The position numbers were made by a program, and so were the translations under genes. Below, piece by piece: positions 53,385-64,000 of a stretch of 64,000 bases of DNA (position 1 is the first letter of the stretch; every line of letters begins with the position of its first letter). Location of the stretch: NCBI RefSeq assembly GCF_040436345.1, contig NC_133216.1, positions 1,494,533 through 1,558,532 of the forward strand. The letters run 5' to 3'. This DNA is from Pagrus major. Taxonomy: Eukaryota > Chordata > Actinopteri > Spariformes > Sparidae. The notes under the pieces are model-generated. The model made no database searches and was not told the origin of the DNA. It was given only the letters and a program-made list of their open reading frames with translations.

Positions 53385-56300
53385 TTACCTCAGAAAGCGA
53401 ATACTCATCTTGTGATCGATGTCCACTTTCTCCAGTGACTAAAACAAAATGAAAATAATTTTAAGTTTCATTACGTCCCTTTAGGACCATACACGGTTAA
53501 GAACTTAGCGTGTGTTTGATGTAATATAGAATATTTTTTCATTAATATTTTGAACATTTAAAATACTTTAAAAATGCATATTTTTTCTGAGTACATCTGA
53601 TAATATTTTAGTACTTCAGTATTTGGAAACACTTGAAGCTGTTTGTTTGTGTCGTCTATGTTTCCCAAACACATTTGTATGCAAAAGAAATGAGCTTATT
53701 TGTATTTTATCAATCTTTATGAAGTATATACCAGAATTATTTTCTTGCTTTATAACTGCACAGTTTGATTTCATTGTTTAAAGATTTCATCCTCACAGCA
53801 CTAGTTTTACTTTTCTAAATGCTAAATAAAGTGATGGAAAAACAGACACACATCTGTTATCAGGAATATTCAGATTAATATTCTTAACCGTCAGGTTCAG
53901 TCGACCGTCTCACCTTCCTGAACTCGTCGAAGGAGATGGCGTCGTCTTTGTCAGCGTCGGCCTCCTGGATGGCTCGCTCAGCGATGCACTGCAGCTGCTC
54001 CTCTGTCACCTGCAGCCCCAGCATCGACCGCAACACCTGCGAGTCACAGTCATCGACCAATCAGTGATCACATCAGCTTTCGAGTAGTTCAAAACTCTCT
54101 GACAGACATTTTTCTGCAGACGCTTCATTACTGCATCTCCAAAAATAACTTGTGGTGAATCTCAGGTCGATTCTGAGGCCCGTTTCTTTCTCTATTTACT
54201 TGCTTACATAATCAGCAGACATATCGGTTAACTTCTATGCAGACGATACATGATTTTATCTTTCTGTCATTTCTATTGATTCCAGTAGTTTGGTTGCCTA
54301 AGAGAAAGCTTTAAAGGGTTAGGTGAGGTGTTGGATGTCGTGCAACTTTCTCAACAAGTCTGAAATAATTATACTGAATGCCTTTGAGGAGACTTTCCAA
54401 AAGTGTTCGCAGTTATCTCCATTCTCCAAATCTCTCGGTTTGTCACACAAATAGAAAAATCCTGAGTTTTTTGTTTCTCCTGGACAAAAAAAACAGAAGA
54501 AAATCCAAGCAGTTTCACAAATGCAAAAAATAAAAAACATCTGGAGAAAATGTCCCACTCTTTATCACACATGAAAAAAAATAATCCTGAAATTTGTTTT
54601 TCTCCTGGAAAAAAAAAAAGAAAACAATTCACACAGTTTCACACATGAAACACTAAAATAATTTAAGGCTAAAGAAACTAATTTAACTATTTTTTCACAA
54701 TTCCAGAAAAATTCCTGAAATGTGATTTTCTCCTGAAAAAAGGGAAACAATGTTTTTCTCCTAAATGTTTTTTCTAAAAAATAAAATATTGTATTGTAAA
54801 ATACTGATCACACAGACAGACAGTCGAGAGGTTTCTATGGTCTACACTTTTTGTTAATGGTGTAAGTTGTAAAATAAGACCAGAATCCAAAACATCCAAA
54901 AACAGGGAGCAGCAAACCATCTGAGTAACAAACAGCTGCTGCTCTTTGCTCGCTATCCTTGGCTCCAGCTAACTACTGTTAGCTAATTAGCTCATTAACA
55001 GCAAACTAAGTTTTAGTGAGTTTCATTTAGTAATGAGTGTGTTTTACGATGAGTTAACAAGCTGATTAAACCCGTCTTAGTTCAGTAAGTCAGACGAAGT
55101 ACTGTTTTATCTTTTCCTGTTCGTGAGGAAAAAATGTCCTTTTGTGAGATTTTGTGAGTTTATTTTGTTCAGTTATTCCGCTAAAAGCTAAGAGAGCTTT
55201 TGAACGTAAAATGTAAAACTGACTACACCCGACTACGTGAGTGAACTGGCAAGGTACAGACTTTTTGTGGAAGTTGTAGTCTTTCTTTGCGTAGCGAGGA
55301 CTCTGGGTAATGTAGTTAAATATTGTGCATAGCGACAGGTTTAACCGTTACCTGAAGAAGCTCGTCTCTGGAAATCTTTCCGTCTCTGTCCTGATCGTAC
55401 AGCTGGAAAGCAACTGAACACAGACAGACAGACGGACAGACGGAGATTCATTTTCTCAGAGAATTGTTCGATTGTTCGAGTCGATGAGAGAAATAAAAAG
55501 CAGAACAAACTAAACTGGACTGACATCTGAGTTTGCTGGTGGTGCTGTTGGCCGGCTCCTGCTGGGCTCCGTCTCTGGTTCGGTTGGAGTCTGCTGGACG
55601 GAAATGAGCCAGAATCCGAACGAAGGAGGCAAAGTCCAGTGTTTCCTTTCTGGAGGAGAAAAGGGAAATGTTTCCTGTTCAGCACGATTAACAAACACAG
55701 GATATACCACGACACGCTGCTAAATGCTGCTGCTGTGAAGTCCAAACGCTCAGAACTGCAGTTACGTGACAGCTTGTTAAATGTTCACAAAATTCTTCAT
55801 CTGCAGACATCTCTTCATGTGATCCTGCTCTGATCTGTGTTTCTGTTTCAGACAGCTTTGTGGTTCAACAATGACACAAAAACTGAAATGTTCTCTGTGA
55901 TGGAAACTGTTGGTGAGCCCTGAGGCAGGTCATCCAGTCTGTGTCTCCTGTTTATGACCCGAGAACTGGTGGGAAAAACTTTTTTTTTGCGAAGATAATT
56001 TATCAAAGCTCCTTCATTTTTCTTCCATCTGTGAACACATGAAAAAAGAAAATCATGTGTGAAAAAAAGATTTTCCCAGGAGAATTTTTTGTCAGTATAA
56101 AACTAACTGACATTTTGTTTGTTTGTTTTTTAAAAAGAGGGGGAAAAAATCAGGAGAATTTCTTTTTGTGTGTGAAACAGAATGAATTATGACACATACC
56201 TCTCCAAAACAAACACATGATGATAACGCAACAAAACCTGCTGACACACTGGAACAGAGAAGTTCAACCTCCTGGAGGAGAACGTGAATGTTTCTACTCA

Positions 56301-57893
56301 CTTCAGCCTCTTGTGGTCAAAGTGAGTATTACAAAAAACAAATATTCACTTGGTTTCACACATGAAAGAAAAAAAACAAAAATACTCCGGAAAGAAATGT
56401 TTTGCTTTTCTTCATTGGTTTCAACCATGAAAGAAAAAATCTCCCGCAATATTTTGTTCTCTTGTTAAAAGAGAAAAAAATCACTTAATTTCAAACAAAT
56501 TTCTTTTGTCTCATGAACATTTTTAGGACTTTTTTAAAAAAAAAAAATAAAAAAAATCTCTCTGTTTCTCACATTAACAAAAAAAATTCTCCAGATTTTT
56601 TTTTCACCTGTAAAAACTCTTTCCCTGCAAAAACAAACACTTCATTTCACACATAAAAAAAAAAAAATCCCCTGATCCCCGACTCTCCTGAAATTCTCCA
56701 AAATAAATTTTTCCATGAGAAAAAATAGTCTACAGAAATTCTGGAGACATTGACGTGATTTTTTTTTTTTTGCATTTGTGAAACCGCAAGTTTTTTTCTT
56801 TTTTTCCAGGAGAAAACATTTTAGGAGAAATGTTTTTTCCATTAATGAAACAAAAGAAGAAATCTGTAACCAAAGGCCGTCTGGCAGCGTTGAAAGTTAA
56901 CAGAACGCTCTGCTGGGCTTTGCAACATAATCAGTGTTAATGTGAAGTAACAGTTTGCTGACTGGAAGTCAAAGGTCGTCCAGTCGAACAGAGAAACACC
57001 AGCAGGCTGCTGTACCCGGGAGGGAAGAAGGCGCCGATGATTTTGTCTCCGATGGGGTTCATGTCCAAGCCCGGGACCGTCTCTAAATCCTCCGGCCTGA
57101 GAGAGAGACGACCTTTAGTAACCCCACACATCCACTGAACTTAAAACACCATATTACACCTTATTACACACACTGTTGTTTACATGATCTATTGTCCCGC
57201 CCTCCGATTGGTCGGTCCGTCCACTAACCTGAGATGTCCCGTGTTGTCTTTGTCCAGAAACTCAAACCTCTCGTACAGACGGACGATGTGGGCAGCAGAG
57301 ACTGAAACACAGAACATGAATCAACAACCCATCACAGAGCAGTTCGGACCGGTCCGGTCCTCTCTGCAGCTCACCAACACCGTCAGAACCGAAGCTACGA
57401 TATTCAGTGTTAACAAGCAGCTCTGCAGCCTGAATGTAACCAGCAGAGGACAGAGGACGGAGGACAGACGTCTCATTTACTCAGATAACTTCTAACTTTA
57501 GATGATTTGTTTTTTAAAGTCTACAACAAGTTTTTTGTACCAGTGATTTGGATTTTTGGTCATTTTCCTCATTTTTGCTCTTGATGTGTAAAAAGTCACG
57601 TTTGGGATTTATCTCAAAATAAGAAGAAGAAACGGCGACATTACTGAAAGAATCGGGCGAGTTTGAGCTTCTTGCATCAACACTTGCTTTTACAAATACA
57701 TGTTGCCCCGTCGAGAAAGTCACCAGACTCCCTTTAAAAATCACTCAATTTAGTGAGTTGAAGAAGACGAAGAAGAAGAAGAAGAAGAAGAAGAAGAAGA
57801 AGAAGAAGAAGAAAAAGGAGGAGAGAGAGTGTGTGTGTGTGTGTGTTTTAACAGCCTCCACAGTGTGTGTATCGGTGTGAAAAGTTCAGGGCG

Positions 57894-57933
<40 letters not shown>

Positions 57934-57991
57934 TAAACAGCAGAAGGAACGACACTAATGAGTTTACCAACAGTCACTGCGCTGCTTATCA

Positions 57992-58033
<42 letters not shown>

Positions 58034-59242
58034 TCAGTTTGAGGTGAAGCTAGCTGGGCCGTAGAAACGGGTCCAGTTATTCTCGTGTTCAGGAGCTTTC
58101 AGCCACATCATCACACCGTCCTCTGCACCAGATGCCGTTTGAGGCCGCAGCAGCAGTTTACACACAGTTTGTTTATGCTGTCAGTTATTATCTCCTCTGA
58201 TGATCACACAGAGATTATTCTGCAGTACGAGGCGTCGTTACGTGTTGATGAAGGCTGTGTGACGCAGTCCAAAGCTCCAGAACGGGTCAGTATGTGAATT
58301 TTACTCAACATGTTTATTTATTTTAATAAAAGACACTATAAGAAATGTTTGAATAAAAAATTCAATTATGTTTTTGTTTTTTTTAATCCTTGTTTTAGGG
58401 ACGATATGGATTTTTTTCAGCCAATATGAAAACCAATAATGTAAATTTTCCAGTATAGGGCCGATAATTCATCTGTCAGATATATACATCCCGACTATTT
58501 TTCCTTCTTTTGAAAGTACTTTACATATTTGCTTTAAACAGACAGTCAAATACTACAATAAGAAATATAAATACACTAATGTAAGAAATGAAGTATTAAG
58601 ACCGTTCAGGTGGATTAACCTCCACACACACTAAAAATAACGTGAACTTTACACGAGATGTTTCCTGCTCGTCACTGTTAACTCTCCTCGTTAGCAGCTG
58701 AATGTAAACGACCCATTAATGAGGGATATTTTTAGTGTTTATGAAAGTTTAACTCCAATTAAACTTCAGCAGCAGGTAATGAACCACACAGTTGTGATGA
58801 TATAAAATGTATAAATACTTTACACTGCCTTCATATTTCCATTAAACAATAAATGTGATATCAAACTGTTAAATGAGATGCAGCTGCAGCAGGACGGCTG
58901 TGGCTTCATGTGTCACAGCTGCCAACAGTCAGTGATGTTTGTGTGTCCTCAAATAAACTTTAACTCCAGTTTGCAGAAGGATGAAGGTCAGGTATGAATA
59001 AAGTAACAGACTTGATTAAAACTTTTAAGAAATGTTTTGAGTGTTCATAAACTGATTACTGATGTTAAAGAAGGAATCCGTCCTCTCTTCTCTCAGTTTC
59101 CCCAGAAACTCATCAAACTTCTCATCTTTGTCTCTGAACTGTCAGAAGGAGGAAAAACAGAAAGAGTGAACTCACATCCAGTGTCCTTCATGAGCTGCTG
59201 GGCGTCTGGGATGTTGTTCATGCTGGAGCTGTTGGAGCCCAT
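53385..59242 (-). CDS. chp2: Calcineurin B homologous protein, CHP2-like (7 exons)
   Basis: Exons in coding order: 59176-59242, 57229-57301, 57016-57096, 55525-55649, 55352-55413, 53914-54036, 53385-53438. They join in phase to 194 residues (human CHP1 195, CHP2 196). MGSNSSS gives an N-myristoylation site at Gly2. The EF1 loop at 39-50 ([12 protein letters not shown]) lacks the final Glu. The EF3 loop at 122-133 ([12 protein letters not shown]) is canonical. EF4 at 163-174 ([12 protein letters not shown]) has Asp at the usual Gly position. [15 protein letters not shown] and [13 protein letters not shown] are family hallmarks. These proteins bind the cytoplasmic tail of Na+/H+ exchangers. NNIPDAQQL and LQVTEEQL favour CHP2 over CHP1. 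Confidence 0.9.
54440..54780. repeat. AT-rich degenerate repeat in a chp2 intron
   Basis: Relatives of TTTCTCCTGGAAAAAAAA and TTTCACACATGAAA alternate several times in the intron between 54036 and 55352. A similar block fills about 55975-56870 in the intron upstream. The pattern (T-tract, short CCTGG-type core, A-tract) resembles the large array after 59.7 kb but is more diverged. Confidence 0.6.
55975..56870. repeat. Second AT-rich degenerate repeat block in chp2
   Basis: Repeated AGAAAAAA, TTTCACACATGAAAG and TTCTCC-type pieces separated by A and T tracts fill most of this intron (55650-57015). Unit borders are too diverged to define a period by eye. Confidence 0.55.
57759..58030. repeat. 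Cluster of (GAA)n, (GT)n and (AC)n microsatellites in chp2 intron 1
   Basis: An AAG/GAA run (57759-57812), a short GT run (57828-57845) and two AC runs (57897-57931 and 57993-58030) lie within 270 bp. Frames covering them are low-complexity artefacts. Confidence 0.9.
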
Positions 59243-59689
59243 CCTGCCGGCTGCTGTTTGACTTCTGTTTCAACCGACTGACTGTTTCTTTCTGTCTGCG
59301 TCACAGATGTGATGGACATGTTGCTCAGCCAATCACAAGTCACCTACTGTAACAGGAAGGCACTGACCAATGAGCATCCAGAAACAGACACACTGACACC
59401 ATGAAGCTGGATGAGTGCTGTGGTTTTATACTTTTAATAACAAGATGGAAAAATATCATTTATATGAACTGATGAAGACTCTACAAGTCATAAACAAGTC
59501 AGATTTAAGTTTTTAAGAGGTTGTCTAGATGTGAGAGTCCTGAGTGAAAGTACAGAAGTATTATCAGCAACATTTACTTTAAAGCATCGGAAATAATGTA
59601 CGGTAGCCCTGAGGGACAAGTGAAGACATTTTGTTTCCTGAAGTCTGATCTGAATTTTTTTCTGTCCTGTGTTAAAGACTTGAACTGAC

Positions 59690-62600
59690 GGGAAAGAAAT
59701 GTTCACGTGAAAAAAGCCGACTGAATTTTTTCCCCCCCAAAAAAAGTTTTTTCTAGGTGACCCAAAAAATGTTTTTTTTTTTTTCCAGGTGAAAATAAAC
59801 ACGTGTTGAAAACAAGTGATTTTTTTTTCTAGGTGACAAAAAAAGTTTTTTTCTAGGTGACCCAAAAATAGTGAATTTTTTTAAAGGTGAAAATGAAAGC
59901 AAGTGACTTTTTTCAGTGAAAATACAATTAAGTGTTGAAATCGAGTGGTGAAAAGAAATAAAAACAGGGTTTTTTTAGGGGAAGAAAAGTTTTTTCAGGG
60001 GGAAAAAAGCCCCCCCCCCCACCACCACCAAAAGTTTTTTTCCCCAAAAAAGTGAATTTTTCTGAGGTGAAATGAAAGCAAGTGACTTTTTTCAGTAAAA
60101 ATACAACCAAGTGTTGAAATCGAGTGGTGAAAAGAAATAAAATCAGGGTTTTTTTTAGGGGAAGAAAAGTTTTTTCAGGGGGGAAAAATGCCCCCCCACC
60201 ACCACCACCACCAAAAGTTTTTTTCCCCAAAAATAGTGATTTTTTTAAGGTGAAATGAAAGCAAGTGACTTTTTCTGGGTTAAAATACAATCAAGTGTTG
60301 AAATCGAGTGGTGAAAAGAAATTTTAAAAAAGGTTTTTATCAGGTGAAAAAAAGTTTTTTTTCTAGGTGACCAAAAAAAAGTTCTTTTTTTTCTTCAGGT
60401 GAAAATAAACACGTGTTGAAAACGAGTGAATTTTTTTCTAGATAAAAAAAGGTTTTTTTTCTAGGTGACCCAAAAATAGTGATTTTTTAAGGTGAAATGA
60501 AAGCAAGTGACTTTTTTCAGGTGAAAATACAACCAAGTGTTGAAAACGAGTGGATTTTTTTTTCTAAGGTGAAAAAAAGTTTTTTTTCTAGGTGACCCAA
60601 TAATAGTGAATTTTTCTAAGGTGAAAATGAAAGCAAGTGACTTTTTCAGGTGAAAATACAACCAAGTGTTGAAATCGAGTGGTGAAAAGAAATAAAAACA
60701 GGGTTTTTTTTAGGGGAAGAAAAGTTTTTTCAGGGGGAAAAAAGCCCCCCCCCACCACCACCAAAAGTTTTTTTCCCCAAAAAAGTGAATTTTTCTGAGG
60801 GTAAAATACAATTAAGTGTGAAAAAAAGTTTTTTTTTTCTTCAGGTGAAAATAAACACGTGTTGAAAACGAGTGAATTTTTTTCTAGATGAAAAAAAGTT
60901 TTCTTTCTAGGTGACCCAAAAATAGTGATTTTTTTAGGGTAAAAATGAAAGCAAATGACTTTTTTCAGTGAAAATACAATCAAGTGTTGAAATCGAGTGG
61001 TGAAAAGAAATTTAAAAAAAGGTTTTTATCAGGTGAAAAAAAGTTTTTTTTTTCTTCAGGTGAAAATAAACACGTGTTGAAAACGAGTGAATTTTTTTCT
61101 AGATGAAAAAAAGTTTTTTTCTAGGTGACCCAAAAAAAGTGATTTTTTAAGGTGAAATGAAAGCAAGTGACTTTTTTCAGGTGAAAATACAACCAAGTGT
61201 TGAAATCGAGTGGTGAAAAGAAATAAAAACAGGGTTTTTTTAGGGGAAAAAAAAGTTTTTTCAGGGAAAAATAAAAGTTTTTTCAGGGAGAAAAAAGTTC
61301 CCCTAACCAAAAGTTTTTTTCCCCAAAAATAGTGAATTTTTCTAAGGTGAAATGAAAGCAAGTGACTTTTTTCAGGTGAAAATACAACCAAGTGTTGAAA
61401 TCGAGTGGTGAAAAGAAATAAAAACAGGGATTTTTTTCAGGGGGGGAAAAAAAGTTTTTTTTGAGTTTTTGAAATAAATAAAAACACGTTTTTTTTCCAG
61501 GTGAAAAAAAGGTTTTTTTTTCTAGGTGACCAAAGAAAAGTTATTTTTTCTAGGTGACCCAAAAGAAAGTTTTTTTTTTTCCAGGTGAAAATGAAAGCAA
61601 GTGACTTTTTTCAGTGAAAATACAACCAAGTGTTGAAATCGAGTGGTGAAAAGAAATGTTTTTTTTCAGGGGGAAAAAAAAAGTTTTTTTTCTAGGTGAC
61701 CAAAAAAAAGTTAATTTTTTTCCAGGTGAAAATAAAAACAAGTGTTGAAAGAGAATTTTTTTTTCTAAGTGAAAAAAAGGTTTTTTTTCCTAGGTGACCC
61801 AAAAATAGTGACTTTTTTCAGGTGAAAATAAACCAAGTGTTGAAATCGAGTGGTGAAAAGAAATAAAAACAAGGTTTTTTTAGGGGAAGAAAAGTTTTTT
61901 CAGGGGGAAAAAAGCCCCCCCCCCCACCACCAAAAGTTTTTTTTCCCCAAAAAAGTGAATTTTTCTGAGGTGAACATGAAAGCAAGTTACTTTTTCTGGG
62001 TTAAAATACAATCAAGTGTTGAAATCGAGTGGTGAAAAGAAATAAAAAGTTCTTTTTTTCTTCAGGTGAAAATAAACACGTGTTGAAAACGAGTGAATTT
62101 TTTTCTAGATGAAAAAAGTTTTCTTTCTAGGTGACCCAAAAATAGTGATTTTTTTAGGGTGAAAATGAAAGCAAGTGACTTATTTCAGTGAAAATACAAC
62201 CAAGTGTTGAAATCGAGTGGTGAAAAGAAATAAAAACAAGGTTTTTTTTTTTAGGGGAAAAAAAAGTTTTTTCAGGGAAAAATAAAAGTTTTTTCAGGGG
62301 GAAAAAAGTTCCCCCAACCAAAAGTTTTTTTCCCCAAAAATAGTGATTTTTTCTAAGGTGAAAATGAAAGCAAGTGACTTTTTTCAGGTGAAAATACAAC
62401 CAAGTGTTGAAATCGAGTGGTGAAAAGAAATAAAAACAGGGATTTTTTTCAGGGGGGGAAAAAAAGTTTTTTTTGAGTTTTTGAAATAAATAAAAACACG
62501 TTTTTTTTCCAGGTGAAAAAAAGGTTTTTTTTCTAGGTGACCAAAGAAAAGTTATTTTTTCTAGGTGACCCAAAATAAAGTATTTTTTTTTTCAGGTGAA

Positions 62601-64000
62601 AATGAAAGCAAGTGACTTTTTTCAGTGAAAATACAACCAAGTGTTGAAATCGAGTGGTGAAAAGAAATGTTTTTTTTCTAGGTGACCAAAAAAAAGTTAA
62701 TTTTTTTCCAGGTGAAAATAAAAACAAGTGTTGAAAGAGAATTTCTTTTTCTAAGTGAAAAAAAGGTTTTTTTTTCTAGGTGACCCAAAAATAGTGACTT
62801 TTTTCAGGTGAAAATAAACCAAGTGTTGAAATCGAGTGGTGAAAAGAAATAAAAACAAGGTTTTTTTAGGGGAAGAAAAGTTTTTTCAGGGGGAAAAAAG
62901 CCCCCCCCCCCCCCCACCACCACCAAAGGTTTTTTTTCCCCAAAAAAGTGAATTTTTCTGAGGTTAAAATGAAAGCAAGTTACTTTTTCCGGGTTAAAAT
63001 ACAACCAAGTGTTGAAATCGAGTGGTGAAAAGAAATTTAAAAAAAGGTTTTTATCAGGTGAAAAAAAGGTTTTTTTTTCTTCAGATGAAAATAAACACGT
63101 GTTGAAAACGAGTGAATCTTTTTCTAGATCAAAAAAGTTTTCTTTCTAGGTGACCCAAAAATAGTGATTTTTTTAGGGTGAAAATGAAAGCAAGTGACTT
63201 ATTTCAGTGAAAATACAACCAAGTGTTGAAATCGAGTGGTGAAAAGAAATAAAAACAAGGTTTTTTTTTTTAGGGGAAAAAAAAGTTTTTTCAGGGAAAA
63301 ATAAAAGTTTTTTCAGGGGGAAAAAAGTTCCCCCAACCAAAAGTTTTTTTCCCCAAAAATAGTGAATTTTTCTAAGGTGAAAATGAAAGCAAGTGACTTT
63401 TTTCAGGTGAAAATACAACCAAGTGTTGAAATCGAGTGGTGAAAAGAAATAAAAACAGGGATTTTTTTAGGGGAAGAAAAGTTTTTTCAGGGGAAAAAAG
63501 CCCCCCCCCGACCACCACCACCACCAAAAGTTTTTTTCCCCAAAAATAGTGATTTTTTTAAGGTGAAAATGAAAGCAAGTGACTTTTTCAGGTGAAAATA
63601 CAACCAAGTGTTGAAATCGAGAGGTGAAAAGAAATAAAAACAAGGTTTTTTTTTTAGGGGAAAAAAAAGTTTTTTCAGGTGGAAAAGTTTTTTCCAGGTG
63701 ACCCAAAAATAATGATTTTTTTTTAAGGTGAAATGAAAGCAAGTGACTTTTTTCAGGTGAAAATACAACCAAGTGTTGAAATCGAGTGGTGAAAAGAAAT
63801 AAAAACAGGGATTTTTTTCAGGGGGGGAAAAAAAGTTTTTTTTGAGTTTTTGAAATAAATAAAAACACGTTTTTTTTCCAGGTGAAAAAAAGGTTTTTTT
63901 TCTAGGTGACCAAAGAAAAGTTATTTTTTCTAGGTGACCCAAAAGAAAGTATTTTTTTTTCCAGGTGAAAATGAAAGCAAGTGACTTTTTTCAGTGAAAA
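59690..64000. repeat. Satellite-like array of alternating A/T tracts, running off the window
   Basis: At least 4.3 kb is built from a core GTGTTGAAATCGAGTGGTGA seen about 20 times at roughly 180-240 bp spacing, with GGTGACC, CAGGTGAAAA and AAGCAAGTGACTTTTT modules between runs of A and T. A larger period of about 1.01 kb is visible: CAGGGGGGG blocks at 61.44 and 62.45 kb are about 1011 bp apart, and CTTATTTCAGTG recurs 1019 bp apart (62.18 and 63.20 kb). Long minus-strand frames (for example 63487-63942) arise only because the array lacks stops in one frame. The right edge is not reached. Confidence 0.9.

Noticed and set aside
59928..63942. Minus-strand frames of 100-150 codons rich in FHFHLKK and FSPEK
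   Set aside because: They repeat with the satellite units and are explained by A/T tracts lacking stops in one frame; no known protein resembles them.

Overview
The window looks like nuclear DNA of a ray-finned fish, probably a percomorph. Genes are split into many short exons with GT-AG introns. There are many (CA)n/(GT)n microsatellites and fragments of fish-type DNA transposons. No bacterial or viral gene organisation is visible. All identifications come from reading translations against remembered families; no search was run.

Five protein-coding genes can be assembled. (1) triap1 (minus, 9895-10119) is a single uninterrupted frame for the small twin-CX9C mitochondrial protein. (2) supt5h (plus, coding exons 11599-32489) encodes transcription elongation factor SPT5. 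Twenty-nine coding exons, including a 12-nt microexon, give about 1083 residues. Exons 16, 18 and 19 each carry a small insertion that breaks the frame, most likely consensus errors. (3) rnaset2 (minus, 33662-40553) is a complete eight-exon secreted T2-family ribonuclease that converges on supt5h. (4) A cox7a1-like gene (plus, 43353-50565) encodes cytochrome c oxidase subunit 7A in four exons. (5) A chp2-like gene (minus, 53385-59242) encodes a calcineurin-B homologous EF-hand protein in seven exons.

Layout: 1-9 kb is mostly gene-free. It holds a possible small terminal exon at 2985-3106 behind a GC-rich promoter-like stretch, and a 37-bp minisatellite at 7291-7660. triap1 and supt5h are divergent about 1.2 kb apart, sharing an intergenic stretch with TCTCGCG-type promoter motifs. 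supt5h and rnaset2 end tail to tail about 0.5 kb apart. rnaset2 and cox7a1 are divergent; between them lie a noncoding first exon of rnaset2, a decayed second copy of that exon, and an unidentified coding-like exon. cox7a1 intron 3 holds a deleted Tc1-like transposon. From about 59.7 kb to the window edge there is a long satellite-like array of alternating A- and T-tracts, with related sequence in chp2 introns.

The genes do not form a pathway. TRIAP1 and COX7A1 are both mitochondrial, but nothing in the sequence suggests co-regulation. I found no previously undescribed system. The most useful leads are the supt5h frame breaks, the CA/GT repeats abutting splice sites, the terminal array, the duplicated rnaset2 first exon, and two orphan coding-like exons.
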